From NCBI GenBank assembly GCA_022495995.1, contig JAFEMH010006949.1, forward strand, positions 43,479 through 107,478: 64,000 nucleotides of DNA, read 5' to 3'. Position numbers and translations under genes: made by a program. The DNA is from Adenophora triphylla var. japonica (Eukaryota; Streptophyta; Magnoliopsida; Asterales; Campanulaceae). Below are positions 22,621 to 32,415 of this stretch, one piece after another (the first letter of the stretch is position 1; every line of letters begins with the position of its first letter). The notes under the pieces were generated by a model. It searched no databases. It saw only the letters and a list, made by a program, of their open reading frames with translations, and was not told the origin of the DNA.

Positions 22621-23605
22621 TATTCAGGTTGACTCGAAGGCTTCACTAATCACAGGGTCGATGCTAAGGGCCAGATCGTGCTAGAGGTCAACAGCGGACA
22701 ACACCCGTTGAGGACAGTCGCTAAGGTAACATTTATTGTTATAGATGTTGTTAGTGACTATCATGCTATTCTAGGTATACCTGGACAGGCTGCCCTAGGG
22801 ATGGTAGCATCAATACCTCACCAAAGAGTCAAGTTCACCACCTTAGCTGGCGTGGGGTGCATTCTAGGTGCAGCCCGGGCATATCTGGATCATGTTTTGT
22901 GATAAAAAAAGAAGAGGGAGCTAGAAATAGATACTCAAGAAGCGAGTTGAAAGCTCTCCAGATCAGTCACCACAACTTCCAAGCTATCTACTATCACCTG
23001 TGTAGAAGAGGCGACCTATCCCTTATATGACCATGTCATGACTGAGCCGACACGTCCCTCTCAAGACACTATGGTCGAAACAGATACAATTATGGTCGAT
23101 CAAGTCATCATAGGCGACCTAAGCCTCCAGATCAACCAGAACTCGGGGACCACTACTGGAGAGATTGCAGTTGAGTTAGATGACATGATTTTCGAGGAAG
23201 CTCCACATTTTGGAGCTAAAGAAAGAAGAAGGGTTAGAGAAATTATAATTGAAACCCTGCAATTCAAAGATGGCCCGGAGCTAGAACCAGTCGACGAGCT
23301 GGAAGAAATAATTGTGAATCCTTCCTACCCTGAGCAACTTATCAGAATAGGGAGGTAGTTGTCATCTGAAGAAAGGACAGAAATAGTCGAGCTGCTGAAA
23401 GAGAGCACGGATGTCTTTGCTTGGCGAGTAGAAGACATGAGGGGGATAAAGGAGGAGGTCGATGTTCACCGTTTGGGGGTCAATCCCACCATCAAATTCA
23501 AAGAGCAGAGACTGCGGATTTTTGCTCGTGACAAAGAAGAGGCCATCAAGCTAGAGGTAAACAAACTTCTCAGTGCAGGTATCATCAAGGAAGCATCCTA
23601 TACCC
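22530..23605 (+). pseudogene. protease and start of reverse transcriptase of the Tat-like element
   Basis: The retropepsin motif RILVDTGACKDILYY is at about 22530. It is followed by a stop at 22630, then VISDYHAILGIPGQAAL-type sequence (VVSDYHAILGIPGQ) around 22750. The linker IIVNPSYPEQLIRIGR leads, after a stop at 23356, into DVFAWRVEDMRGI and the RT N-terminal LLSAGIIKEASY. The palm with its YxDD motif is absent because the element is cut off there. Confidence 0.85.
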
Positions 23606-25320
23606 TCTCTCTCGCCAAAACCCACACGATCCCCCCACTCTAATGGCCGCCCCCGCCTCCTCCTCATCCACACATCGCCATTTTTGCTTCTTCTTCGCCC
23701 CTACACATCCCACACACCCAACTTTCCCGAATATTTCTCCCTCCCCAGCCACATCTCTTCCTCTAGCCTATTCAGGTTTCAGATCTAGATCTCCCCCTTC
23801 CAAGATCTAAGATCCAGATCTAAATATTAAGAAAAAGAAAATCTTTTCTCTATTTGCTCATTTGATCATTAGTGTTTAGGTTTCAATTGTTGGTTCGATT
23901 TTCTTGATCTCTCTCTTTTTTAATTTCGAAAATCATGAAATTATTTTGATGTGCGAGCTTGGATGAGATAGGGTTGTGAACCGGTAGATATATTTATGGT
24001 TTTTATTTCCATGAATAGTGAATTGATGATCTTTGTTTATAGTTTTTAATTGATAATTTCTTATGTTTTATGGTGGCGGCAAATTGGTGGAGAGTAGTTG
24101 TGGTGGGTAGTTGTGCAGAAGGTTGAAGATGAAATGGATATTCAAAGGAGGGGGGACTATTTTTTAAGGGTTTAATTTATGAAATTATTATTTATATTTT
24201 AGGGGATTAAGTTTCATTTTGTACACTTTTACTCTCTATATTTCCACGTCTACATCAAGTGTGCCAACTGGGATATAATTGTTCCACGTGTCCGTGTGAA
24301 ATTACCATAAAGCCATCATAGTCAGCAATTTCGTTAAAAATTTGACGAAAAGTTAGCTTTGGTCAAATCTACCCAAATTAAATGTTCACACGAGGGCATA
24401 TATGCGTAAAATGAAGTTAAGGGGCATATTTGCGTCAAGTCGCTAAGTACATGGGCATATTTATCATAATTCCCTCAATATTTCAATAAAACATATTAGT
24501 TTTCTTATTTTCCATGACATAAGTAAAATATTATAGTTAAAATTTGTAATTAAGTAAAATATATTTTTTGGCACCTAAATGTGATTCCTAAGTTCGGCAT
24601 CGGTGAAACTAGCTTTGGGGTGGATAATTGTAGTGGCACATCAAGTTAACAATTGGTTCTTATTATATAGAATATTTTAGTTTGAAATTATTTAGTGTAA
24701 ATTGTGCACTATCTGTTTAGAGATTTTAGATCCCCCACTGGTCTTTTGTAATGTGAAGGAGGGAGTACTTTTTTTTCAAATCAAATGTGGTGTTTGTTAG
24801 TCTATATCATCAACAATCCAATCTAATCCAATTCAATTCAATCCAATCTATCAATTTAATATTATTTCTTTCTTATTCACCTAACTATAACCCTTTTTTT
24901 TTTAATCATCCATTAGCAATCCAATCCAACTCAACTCAACTCATAATATCTCCCTAAATTATTTTTATTTAATTATCAAATATTATTAATACTCATTTTT
25001 TATTATTGTTTAATCTTGTAAATAAATTAATAAAAAATATTTAACAACTAAATTTATAATTATTTCTTAAAAAATTCATGTAATAAAAAATATCATCGAA
25101 ACAGAAAGAGAGTTTTTGAAGAAAAAAAATATATTTAGCAATGATATTTTTTTAGAATTCGAAAATTTTTTGGACAAAAGACGATTTTTTTAGTGAAAAA
25201 AAAAGTATTTAAAATTATGTCTCAAAATATATCAAGTCTAGTCTCTTTTTATAGAGAGTTGGTCTTATGGAAAACTTATGGAAAACGTGTTTTTTCTAGC
25301 ACTTAGAAAAAATGTGTTTT
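23606..25320. other. unassigned sequence: CT-rich leader-like block, then AT-rich DNA
   Basis: 23606-23800 is CT-rich with an ATG at 23643 opening a frame of about 55 codons (MAAPASSSSTHRHF). It looks like the start of a plant gene or a captured fragment, but no further exon is found. The rest is AT-rich and holds no recognisable gene. At 24757 the word GGAGGGAGTAC resembles a Stowaway end without a partner. Confidence 0.4.
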
Positions 25321-25334
25321 GTGTTTCCCTGTTT

Positions 25335-25700
25335 GTGTCAGTGCCAGTTTAACAAAGTGCCAGTGTGACAAAGTGCCAATGAATATGTAACAAAGTGACA
25401 GTGTAAAAAAGTGTCAGTACCATTTTAACAAAGCGCCAGTGTAAACAAAGTGTCAATGCATGTGTAACAAAGTGTCAGTGTAAAAAATGCCAGTGCCAGT
25501 TTAACAAAGTGCTAGTTACATTAACACTGGTACTTTGTTAAACTGGCACTGGTGCTTTTTACACGGGCACTTTTATATACATGAACTGGCACTCTTCACA
25601 CTGGCACTCTGTTACACTAACACTGGCACTTTGTTACACTAACATTTTTGCTGGCTCTCAAAAACACAAGCACTGACATTCAAAAACACATGCACTGACA
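25335..25700. repeat. short-word repeat with inverted halves (AACAAAGTGCCAG)
   Basis: 25335-25515 contains about nine variants of AACAAAGTGCCAGTGT. 25516-25650 contains the reverse complement (ACACTGGCACTTTGTTA) several times, so the block folds on itself. It is followed by three copies of CAAAAACACATGCACTGACATT. No coding function seen. Confidence 0.8.
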
Positions 25701-25716
25701 TTCAAAAACACATGCA

Positions 25717-25940
25717 CGGAGTTAAGTATCTAAAATGTCACTGGCCTATAGAACTCTTTACGAAAATGCCCCAATTAACGGTTAATGGACGGAAGTTTTA
25801 ACGGAAGGACTAAAAGGTCCCAATTAAAATAGTTCAAGGATGAAAAAGGCTTAGAAAATAGTTCAAAGACTAAAAGGTCCCAAATAAAATAGTTTAAGGA
25901 CCAAAAGGTATTTTTCTCGTTATAGCTCTAAAATAATTAT
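25717..25940. repeat. direct repeat, left copy (about 225 bp)
   Basis: Matches 27130-27358 in the same orientation. It includes CCCAATTAACGGTTAATGGA, AGTTTTAACGGAAGGACTAA and GTTTAAGGACCAAAA. It flanks a central palindromic block. Confidence 0.8.
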
Positions 25941-26196
25941 AAAGGTATTTATTTTTTATTAAAAACAAAAAATTAAGTCACCAAATTATTTGTTTTTTCA
26001 TTATCTATAAAACACAAAAACTTGTAAAAAACGCGTTTTATTTAAGCTTAACAAAAAACGTGTTTTTCTCCCATCGCGCTCGGCCCCTTTCTCTCTTCTT
26101 CTTCATCTACAAATTCGATCGGATTGCAGAAACGGCGACAGTTAAAATTAATTCAAGATCCAAAATAAAGAGAGAGAGAAAAAAGGGGGAAGTGGA

Positions 26197-27100
26197 AATT
26201 TGAACATTCACTTAGGGACGGATGAGTTGCAAAAAAATAGTAAAAATTTTGAACAATATATTCATTTGGAGCTATTTTTTTTTTCAAATTTAAACATTTA
26301 GGGACGGAGGCGTAAAAATAAAGTAATTTTGAACAGTTGTTGTATGGGTTGACATAAAATTTTAGCTTATTGGGTTCAAATTACTTTGTTTTTGGCTACG
26401 CACCTCCGTTCCTAAATGTTCAAATTTGAAAAAAAATAGTTCCAAATGAATATACTGTTCAAAAATTTTACTTTGTTTTTTTTTTTCTACTCATCTGTCC
26501 CTAAGTAAATGTTCAAATTTGCAAATGAAAAAATAGTTTCAAAATGAACGTACTATTCAAAATTTTTTACTTTTTTTTTTACTCATCCGTCCCTAAATGA
26601 ATGTTCAAATTTACAAAAAAAAAAAAGTAAAAATGTTGAACAGTACGTTCATTTTGAAACTATTTTTTCATTTGCAAATTTGAACATTTACTTCGGGACG
26701 AATGAGTAGAAAAAAAAAACAAAGTAAAAATTTTGAACAGTATATTTATTTTGGAACTATTTTTTTTTCAAATTTGAACATTTAAGAACGGAGGCGCGTA
26801 GCCAAAAACAAAGTAATCTGAACTCAATAAGATAAAATTTTCTGTCAACCCATACAACAACTGTTCAAAATTACTTTGTTTTTACGCCTCCGTCTCTAAA
26901 TGTTCAAATTTGAAAAAAAAATAGTTTCAAATGAATATACTGTTCAAAATTTTTACTATATTTTTTTTTTTTTTGCAATTCATCCGTCCCTAAATGAATC
27001 TTCAAATTTGCAAATGAAAAAACAATTTCAAAAATGAACGTACTCTTCAACATTTTTACATTTTTTTTACTCCTCCGTCCCTAAATGAATGTTTAAATTT
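26197..27100. repeat. modular inverted repeat built from CCGTCCCTAAATG words
   Basis: Ten modules carrying CCGTCCCTAAATG or its complement are spaced 88-108 bp apart (near 26213, 26301, 26404, 26494, 26585, 26693, 26789, 26888, 26982 and 27071). Arms of about 380 bp (26197-26575 and 26625-27005) are inverted copies. The unique middle TTGTATGGGTTGACA at about 26340 recurs reversed at about 26850. The words resemble the inner part of Stowaway ends, so this is probably a stacked MITE cluster. Confidence 0.8.
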
Positions 27101-27129
27101 GTAAAAAATAAAATAAAAAAATAGTTCCA

Positions 27130-27358
27130 TAACGGAGTTAAGTACCTAAAAGGTCACTGACCTATAGATCTCTTTACAAAAAGTGTCCCAATTAACGGTT
27201 GATGGACGAAAGTTTTAACGGAAGAACTAAAAGGTCTCAATTAAAATAGTTCAAGAATGAAATAAGGCTTAGAAAATAGTTCAAGGACTAAAATGTCTCA
27301 ATTAAAATAGTTTAAGGACCAAAAAGATATTTTTCTCGAGCTATAACTAAAATGATAA
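27130..27358. repeat. direct repeat, right copy (about 225 bp)
   Basis: Partner of 25717-25940, same orientation, with scattered substitutions. Confidence 0.8.
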
Positions 27359-27502
27359 CAATTAAAAAATTTAGTAAGTCAATAGAGTGGTGACACTTGA
27401 CTCAATTAGAGAGTGAGGAATTGACTTGCAATCATGACGGTTGACCGAAGTTGTTTTCTGCAAATATGTTGTTTGTTCACCTCAACTTCAAGTAATCTAT
27501 TA

Positions 27503-27811
27503 CTCCCTCCGTCCCAATCTAAATGTCCAAAAATGGGTCCGGCGTAGGAATTAAGGAAAGTGAGGTAGGAAAGAGAAAAAGTGAGGTAGGAAAAAGAAAA
27601 AGTTTAAATGTTGTGAGTATGAAAAATTAAATAGGAGAGAGAATGAGTGGGAGGAATAGTTAGGAGAGAGAATGTTGTGAGTGTAAAAGTAAAGTAGGAG
27701 AGAGAATGAGTGGATGAAATAGTGAAAAAACTTTCCTTTTATGGAAATGAGACATTTTACATGGAACGCCCAAAATGAAAAGTTTGGACATTTAAATTGG
27801 GACGGAGGGAG
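27503..27811. mobile_element. Stowaway MITE
   Basis: 309 bp, inverted ends CTCCCTCCGTCCCAATCTAA / TTTAAATTGGGACGGAGGGA, flanked by TA at 27501 and 27812. The interior carries GAGAGAGAATGAGTGG words. It lies just downstream of the interrupted kinase gene's stop codon. Confidence 0.92.
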
Positions 27812-27889
27812 TATGTTTTTACACAACCTGCCATAAAAATTCACCCTGCACATGATACATGTTCAATATCAACATATAACATACTCCTC

Positions 27890-28052
27890 CTATTCAAAGG
27901 ATCCACTACTTTCAAGTGTGAAATGTGAAATTACCGGTAAACGTGGAGAAGAGAAGACGGGGTTGGGTGGAATTTGCAAGGCTTCTAGTGTTCCATCCAA
28001 TATTTCCACCACCTTACGTATTGACGGCCTTTCTGATGGACTTGGTTGTATG
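27890..28052 (-). pseudogene. LRK10L-type receptor kinase, C-terminal end (after the copia insertion)
   Basis: On the minus strand it reads [20 protein letters not shown], then [16 protein letters not shown] and a short tail ending SGSFE and a stop at 27890. SERPSI-KVVEML(E/D)G followed by LQIPP(K/N)P is the C-terminal kinase subdomain XI and tail of LRK10L/PR5K receptor kinases. The preceding codons of the same exon lie at 40017-40135, displaced by a 12-kb nested insertion. With the insertion this gene cannot make a kinase. Confidence 0.85.
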
Positions 28053-28473
28053 CGTTGATTTTCGATATTCGAATTGGCGAACAACAAGTAATAATAATAA
28101 ACACTATTATTATTACTTTGCTAATACTTACAAATGGACAAGGTACAACTATGTGATACACACTCTGTTACACCAGATTATAACTCGAAGAAAGCCTCAC
28201 AACTCAAACTCACGGTTCTTCTTCTCTCACGAAATACACACACCCACAAAACCCTTCCTACCTATTTATACTTAGCCTAGATCGGTGAAGGATTTCTCTA
28301 GATGAATCTGCCCAAGTCGCCTTCTACACCAAATCCAGAAGGTCCGTCCCTTTTCTCCAATGGCGGTGGTCTTCAATTTGGGGCTTCTTGAAGACTCCTC
28401 AAGGTATGTAGAAATCTCTAGAGAACCCTAGTAATTTCTTGGAGAGAGGAAGAGTCGGTGTTGACTCACAACA
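28053..28473 (-). repeat. 3' LTR of the gag-only copia element
   Basis: 421 bp, nearly identical to 39575-40016 (which has a 21-bp duplication of CTAGAGAACCCTAGTAATTT). Its outer end starts CGTTGATTT instead of TGTTGATTT. On the minus strand a purine tract (GGGGGAG) directly precedes it. Confidence 0.9.
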
Positions 28474-29371
28474 CTCCCCCGGACTCTTTCTTCTTGAACC
28501 GTACGAGCGGATTTCTCCCACTTGATCTTTGTTGTTGGCTTTGTTCTTCATCTGCGCTCCTTGACCATTTACCTTTCTCTTCAATCGTCTTTTTCGTGCG
28601 CCCGTTCGTGACATTGCTTACTCTTGATCGTTCTCGGAGCAATTGTGATTGCTTCTCGATATCCACAGTCAACGGTGATTTCTCTCGAGCTTATTCATGT
28701 GTTGAATCTTGTTGACGTTGCTCCCCCTTTATCTCTAACTTATTTTCATCTATGAGCTTTGGAGCATCTAAATTTTTATCGATCATTTCAATTATCCCTT
28801 CTTCTGAGCTGACATCGTGCAAGCATGCTAATGCTTTAGCAGTGTTGTTGTCGTCTAGATTATCTTACATCCAACATTGATCATGGCAGCTAGATCTTCG
28901 AACCATTGACCTTCGTCGAAGTCAATCTCTTCTTCGCTTTCCACGTTGTCATCAATCCAACATTCTTCGGTAGTAACTGGGTAAGCATGGTTCTCAAACC
29001 ATTCTTCCTCTTCTGGGTCGTCTTTATGAATCCTTATATCTGCGAAGGAAGCTTCCATGTCCCATTCTTCTTCACTATCATAGGGATCTTGATTGGTAAC
29101 TGCATTTCCTTCGACAACCTTCTTCCTGAATGGACAATCTTTTAGGAAATTCCCTTTACGACCACAATTGTAACATTCATTGGTTCGTCTCCACTCATCA
29201 AGTCGAGAATCATCTTTATTTTTCGGTTTTGCTTCCCCTGCGTGAGGTCATCCTTTGTACCTCAGACCTTCATGCTCGTCTGGATCTCATCTTTCTTTTT
29301 CCATCCCGCAGCAACACGTCCTTGTTGCCTTCCGCGACCTCGGTGGCTAAAGAGTGCTTCTTCTAAATCCA
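28474..29371 (-). pseudogene. copia gag, C-terminal part with zinc knuckle
   Basis: The minus strand begins after the CACTA target duplication with MDLEEALFSHRGRGRQQGR. It reaches a knuckle-like CYNCGRKGNFLKDC, where the usual His is Asn, and ends in an acidic region (DDPEEEEWFENH). Stops and frame changes are present. No protease or pol follows before the LTR. Confidence 0.75.
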
Positions 29372-29374
29372 TTG

Positions 29375-29580
29375 CACTACTAGAAACAGGGCAATTACCG
29401 ACGAAACTTTACCGACGGAAAAAACACAATTACCGACGGAATTTAAATTTTATTTACCGGGAATTTTTTTTTTTAAATTTTCGTTTAATCCATCGGTAAT
29501 GCTTTTAATTCCGTCGGTACTACCGACGGACTGAGTCCGCCGGTAATACAGACGGACGTCGTCCGTCGATAACAGGTCCT
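29375..29580 (+). repeat. left terminal and subterminal repeats of the first CACTA
   Basis: About nine TACCGACGGA-like words, several as inverted pairs (for example TTCCGTCGGTACTACCGACG). In CACTA elements such words bind the TNPA protein. Confidence 0.85.
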
Positions 29581-29587
29581 ATAAATA
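29580..29587 (+). promoter_or_regulatory. TATA box of the first CACTA
   Basis: TATAAATA just inside the left subterminal repeats, followed by a leader-like GC/CT-rich sequence. Likely promoter of the transposase transcript. Confidence 0.6.
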
Positions 29588-29740
29588 AAAACCCTCCCCC
29601 TTCCTCGGCCATTTACGCCTTGAAATCAAATACGCAAATCGCCAAACCCTTGGTCTGAACCAACTACGTTGCCGCGCTGTACGCCATTCGCCGTTCGCCG
29701 CCGTTCGCCGTCACAGGTCGACGCTCTCACCGGTTAGTAA

Positions 29741-29860
29741 TCTCTCTCACTCGCTTTCTCTCTCTCAATCGATTTCTCTCTCTCTCTCACTCGCTTTCTC
29801 TCTCTCAATCGATTTCTCTCTCTCTCTCACTCGCTTTCTCTCTCTCTCTCTCTGTCTCTC
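29741..29860 (+). repeat. 40-bp CT-rich minisatellite in the CACTA leader
   Basis: The word CACTCGCTTTCTCTCTCTC recurs at 29748, 29788 and 29828, a 40-bp period. It lies in the presumed 5' leader. Confidence 0.8.
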
Positions 29861-30021
29861 ATTAGTCACCGTTCAAGGCAGTCGTAGTCGCCGTTCAGAC
29901 GTCGCCATTCCTCTCCCAGTCTCGCTCGCCGTTCATCGCCGTCGCCGTTCTCTCTCAGGTTCTGATTTGCTCAATTTAGCAAAGTATTTTTTTATTTTTT
30001 TCCTACTTTTTTGATGTTGCA

Positions 30022-30240
30022 GTGTGTGTATGGTTAAGATGTATTGGTGTTGTCCTTGGAAGCCCTCGAAAAGCCGAATGCTGCAGCCTCATTCAAGGCC
30101 TCGCCGACCTTGAGGCTGCTGTCTGTCTTTGCACTGCCATTAAGGCAAACATTTTGGGTATTAACCTCAATGTTCCAATTTCTCTTAGCTTGCTTCTTAA
30201 ATCTTGTGGAAAGAATGTACGAAAGGGCTTTCAGTGCTAA
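30022..30240 (+). pseudogene. captured fragment of a hybrid proline-rich / 8-cysteine (DC2.15-like) protein gene
   Basis: The frame reads [20 protein letters not shown], then [20 protein letters not shown] and [16 protein letters not shown], stop. This is the C-terminal hydrophobic-seed/HyPRP domain: the CC, CLC and final Cys of the 8-cysteine motif are in place, and the first Cys and the proline-rich part are missing. There is no in-frame ATG, and an acceptor-like TGTTGCAG precedes it. It therefore looks like an exon fragment taken into the CACTA element, possibly spliced into its transcript. Host HyPRPs are secreted cell-wall proteins. Confidence 0.85.
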
Positions 30241-30249
30241 GCAACACAT

Positions 30250-31190
30250 ACTGTGATTTCCTGTGTTTACATGCTATTACTACATACTCGTATTTGGTTT
30301 TATATTTTTACGGAAGAATGTGGTCCGAAATGTCTGCTTCCATTGTTGCTTCATGTTCCATGGAGTGTGCTATGAGTATTTGTGTAAAATAAGTGATCTG
30401 CTTTGGTAGACAATTTACTTTTATGTATCAAATTTTGGGGCTTTTAGTGGAATATCATTTGTGGTTATTATTTTTTAGTTAAGTTTTATATAAGTGATAT
30501 GTGACTGAAGTGTGGACTCGAAGTTCTGCAAGTGTATGAAATTTCGGATTCTCTCATCTGATTACTTGATTTGAGATGGTGTTCCGTGCTTCATAATATT
30601 TAGATTTGTTGAAGCAGCAATTATGTGTAGGGTTTTAATTGCCTAGTGGTATGCGGACAGTTGATTGTTTACTGCTATGTTTCTTTATTTTGGGTACAAA
30701 CACAATATCGAAAATGGAACAATTATGTTTTGTGACGGTTGAAACACATTTCTCTATGTTTGATCAAGCAGTCAGCTGTTTACTCTTAATTTGTATTAGA
30801 TGGCTTGTGTAAAGTCAAAGGGGGAGGGGGTGTATGTCTCAATAATGTAACATATTCAACCGCACACTACCTCACTGGTTCTAGATCCTATTTTTGGGCG
30901 ATTGACGGCATCGCGGACGGTGATGTATGTCGCCTACGTTTGAGGGCCTGATATCAATCCTGGCACCCTAGATGCACCTTAGGTCGGATCACACTTTTTG
31001 ATCAAGCAGTCAACTGTTTACTCTTAATTTGCATTAGATGGCTTGTGTAAAGTCAAAGGGGGAGGGGGTGAATGTCTAAAATTAGGAAGACTTAGATGGA
31101 AGTATTGTTAAGGAATTAGACTCCTAATCATTGTCTAAAATTAGGAAAAAAACTCTTAGTGGCACCCTTATAGGGTATTGTGGTTGGTGG
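30250..31190 (+). other. CACTA internal non-coding region with a 79-bp direct repeat
   Basis: No gene seen. 30761-30839 and 30999-31077 are near-identical direct repeats (TGATCAAGCAGTCA(A/G)CTG to AATGTCT-type ends). They bracket 159 bp of unassigned, more GC-rich sequence. The stretch 31078-31190 is shared, inverted, with the second CACTA at about 43337-43430. Confidence 0.7.
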
Positions 31191-31668
31191 TTAACATCTT
31201 AAAATATAAACAAGATGAGAGCCTTTCTCATCCACAGCTATCAAAATCCGTCCATCTTTGACCAAGAAATACAGAGCAAACAAGTTCTCGACTGTTTGAG
31301 CAAAGGATTTTCTGTTTAATAAGAGTTTTTCCAGTTTCACTGTCCTCTTCTCTCTAAGGATCTCAAACATCACAGCCATGTTTGTGACGATTAATACATT
31401 TTCTCTTCACCGGTGTTATACTGTTACCTTGTTTTTACTTGTGACCGTATAACACCAGTGAAGAGAAAACAGACACTGTCACAAACATGGCTGTGATGTT
31501 TGAGATCCTTAGAGAGAAGAGGATGGTGAAACTGGAAAATTTCTTATTAAACGAGAAAATCCTTGCTCAAACGATCGAAACTGTTTGCTCTGTCTTTCTT
31601 GGTTAAAGATGGGATAGGGTTTTGATAGTTGTGGATGAGAATGACTCTCATCTTGTTTATAAATGTTA
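31191..31668. pseudogene. NSE4-like gene fragment arranged as an inverted repeat
   Basis: The two halves (about 31191-31428 and 31432-31668) are inverted copies. The minus strand of the left arm encodes [20 protein letters not shown], then [17 protein letters not shown] and [20 protein letters not shown]. To my knowledge this is the conserved C-terminal region of plant NSE4, the kleisin of the SMC5/6 complex. The right arm encodes the same on the plus strand with more damage. A related copy sits in the second CACTA. RNA from either strand would form a long hairpin. Confidence 0.8.
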
Positions 31669-31675
31669 ATTTAAT

Positions 31676-32415
31676 TCATCATTGTAAAATTATATATTTT
31701 ACAACAAAAAATTAAATATTAATATTTAAAATTATTCACAATATTAATAATTTAAAAAATATGATAGATGTGTGTATTAATTCATTATTGTAAAATAGAT
31801 GTGTGCGTTAATTCATTATTGAATAGTTGATGGTTGAGATATTCGGTTGCATTCCTATTGCAATTGTTCTCTGAGTGTATACTAGACATAGTTGATTACA
31901 TACTGTCGATTCTAATCGATAGTGTTTGATTGACCTAGTCTACGTCGTGCACTTGGAGACCATGGGGTTATGCTGCCGAAATTTCTTGATTTTCGATTAT
32001 AAAGCAAATAGACAAAGTGATATTTGCAATTCATATAATCGTGCATTTCGGGATGGAATAGAAGCCAAACCCAATTCTAAACCTAATGGACATGAATTGT
32101 CCTTTCATCCTAGGGAATAATATACTTTACAACAAAGAATTAAATATTAATATTTAAAATTATTCAAAATATTAATAATTTAAAATCCTAGGGAATGATA
32201 TACTTTACAACAAAGAATTAAATATTAATATTTAAAATTATTCAAAATATTAATAATTTAAAAAATGTGATAGATGTGTGCGATAGAAGCCAACCCCAAT
32301 TCTAAACCTAAATGTATTGTCTTGTTGCTTTTAAGTTTGTAATTCAAATTTAGGGAATTGTAATGCGTTAATTACGTCTAAATTGTTAATATATTATGAA
32401 ATGCAGGAGTTAATT
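31676..32415 (+). other. CACTA non-coding stretch before TNP2
   Basis: AT-rich, with a short tandem duplication (ACAACAAAGAATTAAATATT at about 32130 and 32207, and a third related copy near 31700). It ends with an acceptor-like TGAAATGCAG at 32406 just before the TNP2 start. Confidence 0.6.

Larger units (their letters stand above)
19747..23605 (+). mobile_element. Ty3/gypsy Tat-like element, truncated inside reverse transcriptase
   Basis: A partial or full LTR (to about 20435), a primer-site-like sequence, gag, protease and the first part of pol follow in the canonical order. At about 23605 the RT frame (LLSAGIIKEASY) stops matching and an unrelated CT-rich sequence begins. The left LTR boundary is uncertain. 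Several in-frame stops and frame changes show a dead copy. Confidence 0.8.

Noticed and set aside
24740..24765. GGAGGGAGTAC as another Stowaway end
   Set aside because: The bases before it do not fit the family end and no partner was found on the left.
14912..28052. A PR5K-type receptor joining the thaumatin-like gene and the nearby kinase end
   Set aside because: The thaumatin-like gene has its own stop and no transmembrane segment. It also lies downstream, not upstream, of the kinase on the minus strand.
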